From: Diabrotica undecimpunctata
Lineage: Eukaryota > Arthropoda > Insecta > Coleoptera > Chrysomelidae
Direction: 5' to 3'
Assembly: GCF_040954645.1 (NCBI RefSeq)
Contig: NC_092805.1
Location: 71,037,186-71,101,185, forward strand
Length of the DNA: 64,000 nucleotides
Shown: one piece after another, positions 1 to 10,690 of the stretch
Numbering within the stretch: position 1 is the stretch's first letter
How the letters are laid out: every line of letters begins with the position of its first letter
Program-made: the position numbers and the translations under genes
Notes under the pieces: generated by a model
The model's database searches: none
Told to the model about the DNA's origin: nothing
The model's input: only the letters and a program-made list of their open reading frames with translations

Positions 1-54
1 GGATGAATACAGGGGAGGAAAAATGTGATGATTAATTTATACAACCATATTTGA

Positions 55-806
55 ATTTAAACACACCCCATACACCAAAATCAAGTGGATTAAATTCGGG
101 GCTACGTAGTGGCTATAATGTATAATGGATGAATATATCGATGATATTAATTATTTATATAATTACGTTACAGCTTACGAGTAACTATAATTACATCTCG
201 AACAAATGGACTATTATGACTTACTAACGAACTAATATTATGCTGAACTAAATTGCCTGTGTGTTTACTATATTTATAACAATATCGGTTATTAGGACAA
301 CGATGATGTTTTTGTAAAAATGCTGAGTCTTTCAGATTAGATTTGTAGCAAAAGTATTATGAAACAGGACACATATGTGTTATTCAATACCTGTGCTCTA
401 GTTTCTATTTGTCCTAATAAAAATGGGTAAACAATTTACGTAATTAACAATAAGTACTCTTTTTGGATTTTTTATGAATTAAATAATTATATCAATATCT
501 CATCACATTGCCAAGGAATATGACTACCACGACCAATCCAACATTCAGAAAAGTTGAATTTAAGTATGTTCTAACTGCCTTCTGTCTAGAATGTGGTGGT
601 GTACCATCTTGCATAAACCACATATTTTGGGTTTTTAGCATTTTACAATAGAGAAAAAGTAATACAACGCCATTATACAAACTTAAGAAGCGATAGCAAA
701 GGGAAATTGTAAACATGATGACGGCCAACGTCTGAATACGGACACGGCACCTAAAGAAGAAGATGAAATATCTTTTCTCCAATAAGACATTTAACAGCCA
801 TAACAA
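55..806 (-). pseudogene. Tc1/mariner-type DDE transposase relic, split by an insertion
   Basis: On the minus strand the peptide WFMQDGTPPH (about 596-625) matches the second catalytic Asp block of mariner-like DDE_3 transposases. It is followed by a WIGRGS-like stretch near 522-540. The same protein resumes at about 65-112 as PRSPEFNPLDFGVWG, the block that carries the last acidic residue. The two parts are separated by about 400 bp of unrelated A+T-rich DNA. The N-terminal DNA-binding region and first Asp are not recognisable, and the parts lie in different frames. This is a dead fragment; the family assignment rests on the two motif blocks. Confidence 0.6.
113..510. repeat. MITE-like insertion inside the mariner relic
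   Basis: This block sits exactly between two parts of a DDE transposase that are adjacent in relatives. Its ends are imperfectly inverted: a GATATTAATTATTTATATAATTA-like left end (seen from about 139) faces a rightward TAATTATATCAATATC (about 485-500). Internal TTATTAGGACAA (about 290) and TTGTCCTAATAA (about 410) are also inverted. It has no coding capacity. It is probably a small non-autonomous DNA element; exact ends and target duplication are unclear. Confidence 0.4.
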
Positions 807-809
807 AGC

Positions 810-1346
810 ATTTTGTGATGCTACATTATCATCTTTGAGTTGTTTTAATAAGCTTAAACTATGAATTATGCTTATATACAGGTATTCAGTGCTTTACCGC
901 ACAAATATCAATCTAAGAATTATTGTGACTTATAAAATGCATTTATATCGAAAACAGTTGAATTTTCAGGTTACTAAAAAGTATACCTTTTCTTTGAAAA
1001 AATAATGTATCTTTAATATTTTTTAACACAAATAAAACTTAAACAGCAAAAAAGTTAAGCGCAAATTTATGCCACACATGTGGCATATATGGCGCCTTCT
1101 ATTAGTTACATTAAAGTTAGTCTAAAATTATAATTTATCCTAGTCAAAAGCATCCCACTGTAATTTTTTGTCGAAAAATATTTACAAACGTAAAAGTTAT
1201 AGCGAAAAATTAAATTTTAAATTGCCTCTTTAACAACCTGTATCTTTCTTAATGTAAATATTTTATTAAAGCAAGTTGGCTTAAATCGTAAGATTTTAAA
1301 GTGCAGAATCTACGGTTTCTGTTTGTACAATTACTTAAGGACCACC

Positions 1347-1349
<3 letters not shown>
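810..1349. other. A+T-rich stretch with no recognisable gene
   Basis: No credible coding region or RNA gene is visible. A short palindrome, ATGCCACACATGTGGCAT, lies near 1069-1086. The stretch ends in CACCCTGTATA just before a microsatellite, a phrase that also occurs near 48710 and 62865 in an LTR. Confidence 0.4.

Positions 1350-1377
<28 letters not shown>
1350..1377. repeat. (AT)n microsatellite
   Basis: Uninterrupted AT dinucleotides. Confidence 0.95.
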
Positions 1378-1380
<3 letters not shown>

Positions 1381-1470
1381 TAAGGATCACTCGAAGAGTG
1401 GTGAGTTTTTCGGTCAAAAGGTGGAGAAAAAAGGCAAAGAAGGTGGCTACTTTATCTATTTATTGAAGAC

Positions 1471-1501
1471 GTTTCGCTTTCTAATCAGAAAGCATCATCA
1501 G
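1471..1501 (-). ncRNA. Hammerhead-ribozyme-like core at a PLE end
   Basis: Read on the minus strand the segment is CUGAUGA, then a 6-bp stem GCUUUC/GAAAGC closing the loop UGAUUA, then GAAAC. This is the exact conserved core of a hammerhead with stem II. Such motifs are known in the terminal repeats of Penelope-like elements. A possible stem I (UUCAU/AUGAA) flanks it, but I cannot find a convincing GUH cleavage site, so self-cleavage is doubtful. The open frame over 1421-1675 has no recognisable protein and probably reflects this terminal repeat. Confidence 0.5.
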
Positions 1502-1941
1502 TTCATCTTAAAAGAACAATATGAAAAAGATCCATACATCCATCCAAACATCCATAGAAAAGTTATTATAAGTGTGTTACCTCAAAAAGATATGTGGCAG
1601 TCAATGATATTAAAAGCAAAAGACCATGTGGTAATTGTTCATGTATATATAAACAAAAAACTTAAGTTGCATTAATTTGCAGAGAACTAAAAGATCATAA
1701 GATGCACTTCCAACAGTATATTATTAGTTAAATTTAATTTTAACTTTAGGTAACATTATTAAATTGATTAAGATTGAAATATAGTGATATTTAAAAATAT
1801 AATGAGGTTATCACTCTTAGCTTCTTAGCTGCTGCCGGTTAAATGGAAGCAACAAATAGAATCCACGCCAAAAAACGAGAAAAGACAGTGGCCTTGAGGT
1901 CAAAATATGACAGAACAGCAAGGCGTATTGAAATAGTCTAC

Positions 1942-2159
1942 GTTGTGGCTGAATAGCCAGCCAACAGGTGAAGATTGATTCAACTTCCAACAATCCAAGG
2001 TTCATAATATTTGGAACTGGGATTCTAGAGACTCTGAGATTGAAAATAAAGATTCTATGAATCAATTTAAAATTTTATTAAACTATTTGATCAGAAACAA
2101 TTATTTCACATGTAAATGTAACATTGACAAAATAATCAATAAAATGTAAGTTGAATGAA
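1942..2159. repeat. Dispersed/tandem repeat unit, copy A (continues at 2516-2556)
   Basis: The sequence beginning GTTGTGGCTGAATAGCCAG recurs at 3004. Copy A is interrupted by a LINE insertion and resumes at about 2516-2556 with AAAGTAAGAAAATATTTTAT. No coding potential; nature unknown. Confidence 0.7.
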
Positions 2160-2515
2160 TATAAGTTAAATCTTCTTCTTCTTAAAGTGCCTATCCGTTC
2201 CGGATGTTGGCGATCATCACGGCTATCTTTACTTTGTTTCTTGCAGCGCGGAACAGTTCAGTGGTAGTCGTGTTATACCACTTTCGTAAATTTTGAAGCC
2301 AGGAAATGCGTCTTCTTCCCGGTCCTCTCTTACCATTTACTTTCCCTTGGAGAATCAGCTGGAGAAGGCCGTATCGTTCTTGATTTCTCATTACATGTCC
2401 TAGATCTTCCAACTTTTTAGTTTTAACGGTCATGAGAATTTCACATTCTTTCCCCATTCTACGCATATAGAAATATAGCCTATTGGCTATATGAAGGAAA
2501 TATTATAAGTTAAAT
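2160..2515 (-). mobile_element. 5'-truncated LINE tail with 12-bp target duplication
   Basis: The minus strand encodes the C-terminal tail of a LINE polyprotein (LGHVMRN, GKRGPGRRRISWLQNL, FRAARNKVKIAVMIANIRNG). It ends 3' in (AAG)n, seen as CTTCTTCTTCTT on the plus strand at 2172. The 332-bp insert is flanked by perfect copies of TATAAGTTAAAT at 2160-2171 and 2504-2515, the expected product of target-primed reverse transcription. The same LINE family recurs at 56165-57600. The clade is uncertain (endonuclease-RT type, RTE-like). Confidence 0.8.
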
Positions 2516-2556
2516 AAAGTAAGAAAATATTTTATTTTATTTTTATTTGAAATTAT

Positions 2557-2625
2557 TTAATATGAAAATATGATAAAACATACACCTCAGGGGACAATTT
2601 GAAAGTAAATAACATATTAAGCCTA
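2557..2625 (-). pseudogene. Short PLE endonuclease-tail fragment
   Basis: TATGAAAATATGATAAAACA and the following bases through about 2615 closely match 8991-9047, where the minus strand encodes the C-terminal end of a Penelope-like GIY-YIG protein (LSPKVYVLSYFH). Only this tail survives here. Confidence 0.5.
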
Positions 2626-2775
2626 ATTCTGCAATATTAATGCATGATAAATTTGGCTCAAGTTACTAATGTCCGTTCTCTCATTAAGAGCTTAATTATT
2701 AAGATATTAATAATTATTATTATTATATATAATAATAATAATTAAATAAATAAATAAATCTCTCTTATAAACAAG

Positions 2776-2996
<221 letters not shown>

Positions 2997-3003
2997 TTAA
3001 ATA

Positions 3004-3249
3004 GTTGTGGCTGAATAGCCAGCGAACAGGTGAAGATTGATTTAACTTCCAACAGTCCAAGGTTCATAACATTTGGAACTGATACTAATAAAGATTCTAT
3101 GAATCAATTTTATTATAAATTTTTATTAAACTATTTGATCAGAAACAATTATAGTAACATTGACAAAATAATCAATAAAATGTAATTTGAATGAATCTAA
3201 GTTAAATAAAGTAAGAAAATATTTTATTTTAGTTTTATTTGAAATTATT
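3004..3249. repeat. Repeat unit, copy B
   Basis: Second copy of the 1942 unit, including the part that lies at 2516-2556 in copy A. It lacks the LINE insert, so it shows the uninterrupted structure. It abuts the 5' end of the I-clade LINE at about 3250. Confidence 0.7.
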
Positions 3250-3391
3250 AACACAGCAGTTGTGTGCTGGCATCGATAGTGTCTACATCAATTAAGTGCT
3301 AATTAGTTTTCAATTACTAAGCAGTTAAAGTTTAGTTTTTTAAATAATAAGGAATAATAAAACAAGGTAGGATTGTTCTTTATATTTAAAA

Positions 3392-4609
3392 ATGGATGAT
3401 TCTTCGGGTGGCGAAAAGCTACCCCCTGATAAAGGTGAAAATATGGAGGCAGTAAGTTCCCGTATTGATTTAAATAATAGGTATAAATCTTCTGATAAAG
3501 GCCCGTTTTTTGTTTTTGTCGAGTCCATCGACCCAAATATTAAACGTTTATCACCAGTCCGAGTAGGTCATTATTTATTCATTAATAACTTTTTTAAGAA
3601 AGATGTTGTCGATATTAAACTCGTCGGTAAAAATAAAGTGAAAGTAATTTTTAATTCTTACACTTGTGCAAATAGTTTAGTCAATCACGACATAATTATT
3701 TCTAACAAATTTATTGCTTATATTCCGAATTTTTTTAATCACAAAAAAGGAATAATTAGACAAGTTGATACTTTTTTGGACGAAAATTATATGATGAATA
3801 ATATTATTTCCGACCAAAAAATAACTGAGTTAAGACGTATGAAAAGAAAACTTATTGATTCAGATAATGAAACTATTTTTGTTCCTAGGCAAATGGTAAT
3901 TTTAACATTTGAAGGAAATATTATTCCTCAATATATTACGTTAGATTTGGTAAGGTTTTAAGTTAAACAATACATATACCCTGTAGTACAGTGTTTAAAT
4001 TGTGTTAAATTTAGTCATACTCTCAGATAGTGTAAGTCCACTTTCAGCTTATGCAAAAATTGTGGCAAAGAACACGAAGACAACTCCCGTTGTAATAACT
4101 CACAATATTGTCTTCACTGTAAAACAGACGATCATACGACTCTAATGAAACAATGCCCAGCTTATCAACATCAATATAATATTAAAAAAATAATGGCGAT
4201 TGAGAATACTACATTTAAAGAAGCTGAGTTTATAGCAAAAAATCCATCCTATGCTAAAATCACGACACATAATAAATTTGAATTGCTTAGTAACTTAAAT
4301 AACTTTCCCCAACTCCCGACTGCGGCAAATGACCGTATAGTAAACAATTCATTCGTTCCTAAACCTAAACAAAGTTCTAATCCTCTTAAACGAAAAGCCA
4401 TATCCCCGACTCAATGTAAAACTGGCTTACAATTCCCTTCAACTTCTAAAACAAAACCAGTGTCACATCCTATAATTCCTAACCCATATCGTAATGAGTT
4501 TATAGCATATAAAGAAAAAATACAATTACAAATTCTACAAGAAATTCCATTTGCTTTAGAAAGAATAATTAAACAAATTGACCCCAAACTAGTCTCAGTT
4601 AAATTCTAA
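3392..4609 (+). pseudogene. LINE ORF1 (Gag-like, three zinc knuckles), two in-frame stops
   Basis: One continuous frame of about 405 codons begins at ATG 3392. It is broken only by TAA at 3959-3961 and TAG at 4028-4030. The N-terminal third resembles the nucleic-acid-binding domain of I-type ORF1 proteins (VGHYLFINNFF, VDTFLDENYMM). From about 4000 three CCHC-like knuckles follow (CLNCVKFSHTLR, CKNCGKEHEDNSRC, CLHCKTDDHTTLMKQC). The C-terminal part is rich in N, P and K. In the family, ORF1p coats the RNA as a chaperone. Only 13 bp separate it from ORF2. There are no frameshifts, unlike ORF2. Confidence 0.8.
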
Positions 4610-4622
4610 AAAGTTACTCAAA

Positions 4623-6900
4623 ATGAAATCAGAAATATACTTTCTTGTTTATCAGACAACGATAGTGATGGGGAATCATAGAACACTTAATATTTTTCAG
4701 TGGAACTGTCAATCTATTATAAAACAAAAGACTAATTTGCTTAATTTTCTAGAAAGTCATACAATTGACGTCATTCTTCTGAACGACACTTGGTTGTCAC
4801 AAAATAAAAATTTATATATTAAAGGTTTTAATAATATTAGAGTTGATCGACGTGATGGCTATGGAGGCGTTGCTGTTTTAGTTGCAAACAACATTTCCTT
4901 TTCAGATATAAAATTCAAAACAAATTATAATCCAAATATAGAGGTTTGCGGTGTTTTTCTAGAACAAGTAAAATTATCAATACTATGTGATTACAAACCT
5001 CCTAAAATATATGTCTCATCCAAAGATTGGGAAAATTTATTTGGACAAATTAAAGGCAGAGTTTTAATTGGGGGCGACTTTAATAGTCATCACTGTAGGT
5101 GGGATTCCATACAGGATAGTGCACAAGGTAATATTTTAGCTGACGCTTTAGACAATACTAATCTAATTTTACTCAATGACGGAAGACCAACCAAAATATC
5201 CAGACCAAACGAACGTCCTTCAATGATAGACTTAACATTAGTATCACCTCATTTAACAGGCTTTACTACCTGGAATCCTCTAAATGACTCACTAGGTACA
5301 ATCCACATCCCTATCCAAATCACCATAGATTTTAAATATTCCCCAAGAACAATCCATACCTCCACAAAATGGAAAGAGTCTTCAGCGAAGTGGTCTATAT
5401 TTGAAAATTACTTAGAAAAATGCCTTCTAGACACTCATTCTATAGATGTTACATCTTTGGAAATGTTTAATAAAAACAATTAGCGAAGCTTCAGACTCTG
5501 CTATGATTACTCAAAAAGCATTTCAACCAAAATCCAAATACGGTCTTCCCGTATGGTGGGACGACGAAGGTAAAAATTTAATATCTTGTCGAAAAAAAGC
5601 TTTTCGAGAGTATAATATTGTCTCAAATCTTGAAAATTATCTAAAATTTAAACACATCCAAGCCAAATGCAAAGTTGCTTTTATGAAAAAACAAAAACAT
5701 CTTGGATCAACTTTGTAAATACTATCAATAAAAATACGCCGCTCAACAAAATATGGAAATTTGTTAATAAAATGGCTAACAAAAATTATCATTCAAAGAC
5801 ACAACCAATTTCAACAGAGCTAATAGAAGAGTTATTTGACAAGTTCGCCCCACCATACGTCCAAGACCAATCAAAACATGTAACAATATGCAATTCCAGT
5901 AAATTTAAATTACTAGAAAATCCAATAAACATCCAAGAACTGGATGCAGCTATTAAAATATCAAAATCTACTGCACCCGGGAAAGATGATATCACTTATT
6001 CCATAATTAACCACCTTCCTTATAAGGCAAAAAATCGTTTATTAAAAATATTTAATAATTGGCTTTTGAAAGGAAATTACATTGACAAAATGAAAGAAAC
6101 AATTATATGTCTTTTTATCAAACCCAACAAAGACAAAACTCTCTCATCGTCTTATCGACCCATTTCTCTATTGTCTTCTATAACAAAAACTTTCGAAAGA
6201 ATTATCAAAAATCGTCTTAACTGGACGTCGAACACTATAATCTTTTGCCAAGCACTCAATATGGATTTTGATCTGGTCTGGGAACACTAGATGCAATCTG
6301 TCACTTAACAACAGATATCCAACTAAATTTTTCTAAAAATAAATATTTAGCATGTTTCTTTCTAGACCTTAAAGGCACTTACGACTGTGTTAATTTAACA
6401 GTAATGCATTCAAAGCTATGCAAACTGGGGTTGTCCACAACATTATCCGCTAATATAGTGAATCTTTTTAGCAACCGAACTTTATATATCAGAGACCATA
6501 GTAATCAGTTATATGGTCCACGAATAACTCATACAGGATAACCACAGGGGTCTGTATTAAGCAAAATTCTCTTCGGCATATTTTCGGCAAGTATACACGA
6601 CATTTTTGTTGATTCCATAAAATGTATACAGTACGCCGATAATATATGTATTTACTCCGTCCGAGATTGATATGACGATTGTGTGAAGGTCCTGGAACAC
6701 ATCATGAAACTAGTAGATAATTGGACTAAAGACCACGAACTTACTATATCCCCAGAAAAATCTGCCATTATGATATTTACAAGACATAAGTTACGTACGC
6801 CTGATAGTCTACACCTGTCAGGATATGATATACCCGTTGTCACTGAGTATAAATATCTTGGTATAATCCTAGACCCCGTAGGAAGTGGGGTGCTGATCAC
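4623..6900 (+). pseudogene. LINE ORF2, endonuclease and reverse transcriptase part
   Basis: The AP-endonuclease domain starts near ATG 4668 and shows NIFQWNCQSI, LLNDTWLS (Glu of the usual ETWL absent), VLIGGDFNSHHCRWDS and SMIDLTLVSP. The usual SDH at its end is degraded (GTIH). The frame shifts near 5470, 5700 and 6225. RT motifs follow: APGKDDITYSIINHL, SSYRPISLLSSITKTFERI, FFLDLKGTYDCV (about 6360), PQGSVLSKILFGIF after a stop, and QYADN at 6632-6643 where YADD is expected. The Asp-to-Asn change alone would abolish RT activity. In the family this protein nicks the target and copies the RNA in place. Confidence 0.8.
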
Positions 6901-6909
6901 AAAGTTGCA

Positions 6910-8286
6910 TTGATGTTTTACAGAACCTACGTGCGATCAATTTTGGATTACGGATGTGTGTTATACAGATCAGCAAGCAAAACACATTTACTAAAAATAG
7001 ATCGTATTCAGTTTAAAAGTTTGAGATTAACTTTGGGTGTTATGAAATCAACACCATGCCCCCTGTTACTTACTGAAAGTAATGAAATGACATTAGAAAA
7101 TCGTAGAAATTTATTAGCAACAAAATATGTATTAAAATTAAGGGCTAGAACAAGTGACCTACTAAGTATGCTGTATGAATTATCCATACAAAATCTAGTA
7201 AACAATTATTGGAGAATAAAAAATTTACCACCATTAGCAGATGCCTTTCTGGAAACCAATGATTTACCGGTTACACGTTCAACAAATTTTATTAAACCAT
7301 CTTATAAATTAGAATTTAATACAATCTTCAAAAAATTAAATATTATATATCCGAAATATTCAGATTCACATCAAATAAATAACAAGCTGTTGAATTCCAT
7401 ATTGAGTGAATATACTAGTAAAACTATAATTTACACAGATGGCTCTAAACTGAACGATGGGAAAGTAGGGTCTGCAGTGTATATTCCTTCCAAAAACAAA
7501 TCACTTAAAATAAAGCTTCCTCCACATTGCTTTATTTACACTGCAGAAGCGGTAGCTATTAGAAAAGCTCTGGATTGGCTAGAGCACGCAAATTTGCAAG
7601 ATGCTGTGATCATCTCAGACTCTAAGTCAATTCTTAGTGGACTTAATAATACTGAGTTAAACCATAAAACATATGAGCTGATATGTGACATTAAACAAAA
7701 AATGAGAAACAAAGATATAACATTTATTTGGGCAAAAAGTCACTCCGGGATAAAAGGTAATAAAAAAGTAGACGAGCTCGCTAAGGATTCTACTTATTCA
7801 GGTATACAAGAACATATTTACACAGTATCAGACCTAATCAATTTTTATAATAAAAAAATAAATTTTAACTGGCAAGACAGATGGAAAATGTTGGCGAATA
7901 CTTCAAATAATCATTATTACAAGATCCATCCTACGTTACCATCCCTAACAGAATTACCACACATATTCCATTATAATATATCTAAACGATCAGCAGCAAC
8001 TATCACAAGATTAAAAACTAGTCACGGTGCTGTTCCTGCTCACCTGGCTAGATTAAACATTATAGAATCAGGAAAGTGTTTATGCGATAATATTTCCCAG
8101 TGTGATGTTAATCACATCCTGTTTGGATGTATTAAAAATAAAGCACTCTCATCTACGTTTTATGAAAACCTGGTTAAAAGTAATGTGCAACTTCCAGTAA
8201 ACATAACCCACCTACCGTCATTGAATCAGAAATCTATATACGAACTCATATGTAATCACTTATATGCATCCGGATATATAATATAA
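6910..8286 (+). pseudogene. LINE ORF2, thumb, RNase H and C-terminal Cys/His part (open)
   Basis: A 458-codon open frame begins in a new register after a break near 6900. It starts with the post-RT thumb (YRTYVRSILDYGCVLY). The RNase H domain follows with all four acidic residues: IIYTDGSK (about 7430), YTAEAVAIRKAL, ISDSKSIL and VDELAKDS (about 7770). The C terminus has CLCDN...CDVNHILFGC, the Cys/His motif typical of I-type elements. This third of the protein is intact while the parts upstream are broken, suggesting decay by scattered indels rather than truncation. Confidence 0.8.
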
Positions 8287-8419
8287 ATTTAGTACAATCA
8301 AGTTTTTAATTGATAAACATAACATAAATCGCGTTAGGCTTTCACGGCCATCGTCTAACTTATTAAACTGTTTATTCGGGCTGTTGGGCCGTTGTCTTCT
8401 GTTGAGATTTGTTCTCGAC

Positions 8420-8451
8420 GTTTCGCCAACACTAGGGGTTGGCATCTTCTG
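8420..8451 (-). ncRNA. Hammerhead-like core, left arm (degenerate)
   Basis: Minus strand: CAGAAGA, stem GCCAAC/GUUGGC, then GAAAC. Two bases differ from the CUGAUGA consensus. Mirror copy of 8809-8840. Confidence 0.35.
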
Positions 8452-8808
8452 GAGATGTTGATGCTTCGCTTGTAAGCAGAAACTGACGACGCGTTGTACT
8501 ACGGAGGCAATATTTATAATTCCCACTCGCCTCCCCTCCACTGGTTTCGGCTTGAGGGGGCGTGTCGTTGTTTATAGTAGCTTTTCTATCTCCGTGTTTG
8601 GCGGGAAGGGCGTTTGTGGTATTAAAACCAGTATTAAAATCCACAAACGCCCTTCCCGCCAAACACGGAGATAGAAAAGCTACTATAAACAACGACACGC
8701 CCCCTCAAGCCGAAACCAGTGGAGGGGAGGCGAGTGGGAATTATAAATATTGCCTCCGTAGTACAACGCGTCGTCAGTTTCTGCTTACAAGCGAAGCATC
8801 AACATCTC

Positions 8809-8840
8809 CAGAAGATGCCAACCCCTAGTGTTGGCGAAAC
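8809..8840 (+). ncRNA. Hammerhead-like core, right arm (degenerate)
   Basis: Plus strand: CAGAAGA, 6-bp stem GCCAAC/GUUGGC, then GAAAC followed by GUCG. The stem and the GAAAC box are intact, but the CUGAUGA box has two changes. Confidence 0.35.
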
Positions 8841-8913
8841 GTCGAGAACAAATCTCAACAGAAGACAACGGCCCAACAGCCCGAATAAACAGTTTAATAA
8901 GTTATAACATAAA

Positions 8914-9497
8914 TCATTTAAAAATATGTGACAAAAGGACTAGTTTCCATGCCAAACACACTATCATCATCATCATGAAATTCTTAACATGAAAATATGA
9001 TAGAACATACACCTTAGGGGACAATTTTAAAGTTAACAACATATGCTGAGCAAGAGCACAAGTATGCTTAGATAAGTTGATATCACTGCGGTGTGTCATA
9101 AGACGCCCTCTCAGTGATCTCCCTGTCTGCCCGATGTAGCATGAGTCACACTCGGCACAAGGTATGTGATAGATTACGTTTACTTGTTCCAGAAGGGACA
9201 AGGGTGTTTTTTTTTAGAAAACAAATTCCTGACAGTCTTAGCATTCCTAACAGCAATTTTAACAGGTAAGTTATTCTGTTTATACAGTTTAATAAGTTTT
9301 TCAGTAACTTGAGGAAAATAAGGTAGGGATGAGTAATGGGTGGTTGGAGTCTTAAGTACAGTATTAGGCAGAATAGTGTTATTAATGGAATTCTGGTGGG
9401 GAAACCCCCCAAAGACTTTTTCGTTTAGTACTTTGGGGAAATTTGGGAAAACTAAGGAAAACTGAAATGCATAAAAGCTAATAGAAAAAATCATCAT
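8914..9497 (-). pseudogene. Penelope-like element: linker and GIY-YIG endonuclease, frameshifted
   Basis: Minus strand. The upstream part (YFPQVTEKLIKLYKQN, VRNAKTVRNLFSKKK) is the linker between RT and endonuclease in Penelope-like proteins. After a frame change in a run of T at about 9209 it continues as VIYHIPCAECDSCYIGQTGR, the GIY-YIG motif with the paired cysteines typical of PLEs, then RLMTHRSDI. The reverse transcriptase is absent. The copy is truncated at its 5' side and ends beside the inverted terminal-repeat pair, so both may come from related PLE insertions. Confidence 0.8.
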
Positions 9498-9603
9498 TAA
9501 ATAGAAGAAAAACAGTTAAATAATTAGAATTAGGGTAACAGATACAGTCATTGGCCACTTAAGGGATTGCTAATTAAAATAAAATTGTAGTTGGGTATTT
9601 TTT

Positions 9604-9740
9604 AAAGTAAAATATTTTAATTACTATTTTAATGGGAATAAGCCACAATTGAAGGTAAAAGTAAGTTTAAATAAATATATTAAACTTAATTTAACCTTCA
9701 ATTGTGGCTTATTCTCATTAAAATAGTAATTACTTTAAAA
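9604..9740. repeat. Hairpin element (about 40-bp inverted arms)
   Basis: AATTACTATTTTAATGGGAA at 9619 and the bases up to 9656 are the inverse of about 9692-9732. Inner bases (AAGTTTAA/TTAAACTT) also pair. It could fold into one long hairpin; probably a MITE or snapback relic. Confidence 0.6.
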
Positions 9741-9780
9741 AGCCACAAGAAAATAGCTTCAGAACAATATTAAAATATTT

Positions 9781-9957
9781 TTACGAATTTTTTATTGGCG
9801 ATGAAACATAAAATTTTATAAAGACTAAAGGGTATTTTAACCTTAAATTGCCAGTGTACGTAAATTTGACGTATACGATTTTAAATTTAGCGCGTAAAAC
9901 TTCTGCCGCCTGTTTGATTAAGCTCATCTGCTTCAAGACCGCTTCTTCACGCGACAT
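9781..9957 (-). CDS. Small unassigned ORF, 58 codons
   Basis: Minus-strand ATG at 9955-9957, stop at 9781-9783. The first 25 residues (MSREEAVLKQMSLIKQAAEV...) look amphipathic and helical and use G+C-rich codons unusual for this window. The last 30 residues lie in A+T-rich sequence and look non-coding. I do not recognise a family. It could be the first exon of a gene, a TE fragment or chance. Confidence 0.2.
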   Translation of the reverse strand: MSREEAVLKQMSLIKQAAEVLRAKFKIVYVKFTYTGNLRLKYPLVFIKFYVSSPIKNS

Positions 9958-10589
9958 TTTAATGTAGTTGTATAGGAAAGACTTTTAGTTTTAAGTGTTT
10001 TTATATAATTTGACTAATTTAAGTATAGTAATTATAAAGTGATGATAAAATTATGTTATTATAATATTTAATCGTAAATAAAATTTTGATGTTAATTTAA
10101 ATTTATTGATTTTTGGTACAGTTATTTTGTTAACATAGATATCCTTTATAAAACAAATTTTAATTATCTTTTATACACGTAGGTACAGGTTAATCAAGTT
10201 ATACTCCAGAGTTTGATAACTCCAAAACGTACAATAAGACGTAGCGTGAAAACCGGCCTTTAGATGTTTAAAAAGATACAAAAAGTGGTAATGAGAGTAC
10301 ACAAAATTGTACGTGTATACTGAACTAAACACAAAATTAAAATAAATAATGATAAAGTCAACTTTATTTAGATCGGATGAGCTAGCTGGCCATCGAATAT
10401 GAGTGTAGTAGTGAGGTCACACAATATTGCACAATATTTTAAATGACATCTTTTGTAATTTCACACAAAATTATCTTGGTATTGTTTAATAATGATAACA
10501 TTATATATTTTAATAATAATAACATGATTTAACAAAGAAAAATATGTTATTTTGGAAGATGATAAATTGATTTCCTCCGAAACAGATCT

Positions 10590-10690
10590 TATTGCAAATT
10601 GCATTGCAGTCTGAGGCTAGTTTCTTACTTAACAAATCGATATGAAAGGACCATTTAAGGTTGCTGTCTAAAAAAATACCAACAATTTTA
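10590..10690 (-). pseudogene. LINE reverse-transcriptase fragment
   Basis: Minus strand encodes FLDSNLKWSFHIDLLSKKLA, the conserved segment after the RT active site in many LINEs (LG..LDS.L.W..HI). The right arm at 23890 keeps the downstream part (LSKKLASACYAICN). It is too short to assign a clade. Confidence 0.55.

Larger units (their letters stand above)
3251..8330 (+). mobile_element. I-clade non-LTR retrotransposon, nearly full length, inactive
   Basis: The element has two ORFs: ORF1 with three zinc knuckles, and ORF2 with an AP-type endonuclease, reverse transcriptase, RNase H and a terminal Cys/His motif, the domain order of I-clade LINEs. A 5' leader of about 140 bp precedes ORF1. The 3' end is obscured by a PLE terminal-repeat insertion at 8331. 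Multiple stops and frameshifts and an altered RT active site make it non-autonomous. Confidence 0.8.
8331..8903. mobile_element. Inverted pair of PLE terminal repeats with 12-bp target duplication
   Basis: Positions 8356-8619 and 8641-8904 are almost perfect reverse complements around a 21-nt centre, symmetric about 8630. Each arm carries the same cassette, including a hammerhead-like core and CGTTTCGCCAACACTAG on the outer side. Left of the palindrome are 25 extra bases (GTTAGGCTTTCACGGCCATC). The block is flanked by ATAACATAAATC at 8319-8330 and 8904-8915. Inverted terminal repeats and 10-15-bp target duplications are known for Penelope-like elements. The identical open frames on the two strands (8432-8698 and 8562-8828) follow from the symmetry and are not proteins. 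Confidence 0.7.

Noticed and set aside
1817..2065. 82-codon minus-strand frame
   Set aside because: Falls across the duplicated 250-bp unit and has no protein signature.
8432..8828. Two identical 88-residue open frames on opposite strands (8432-8698 and 8562-8828)
   Set aside because: They arise from the palindrome of PLE terminal repeats and have no domain; not genes.
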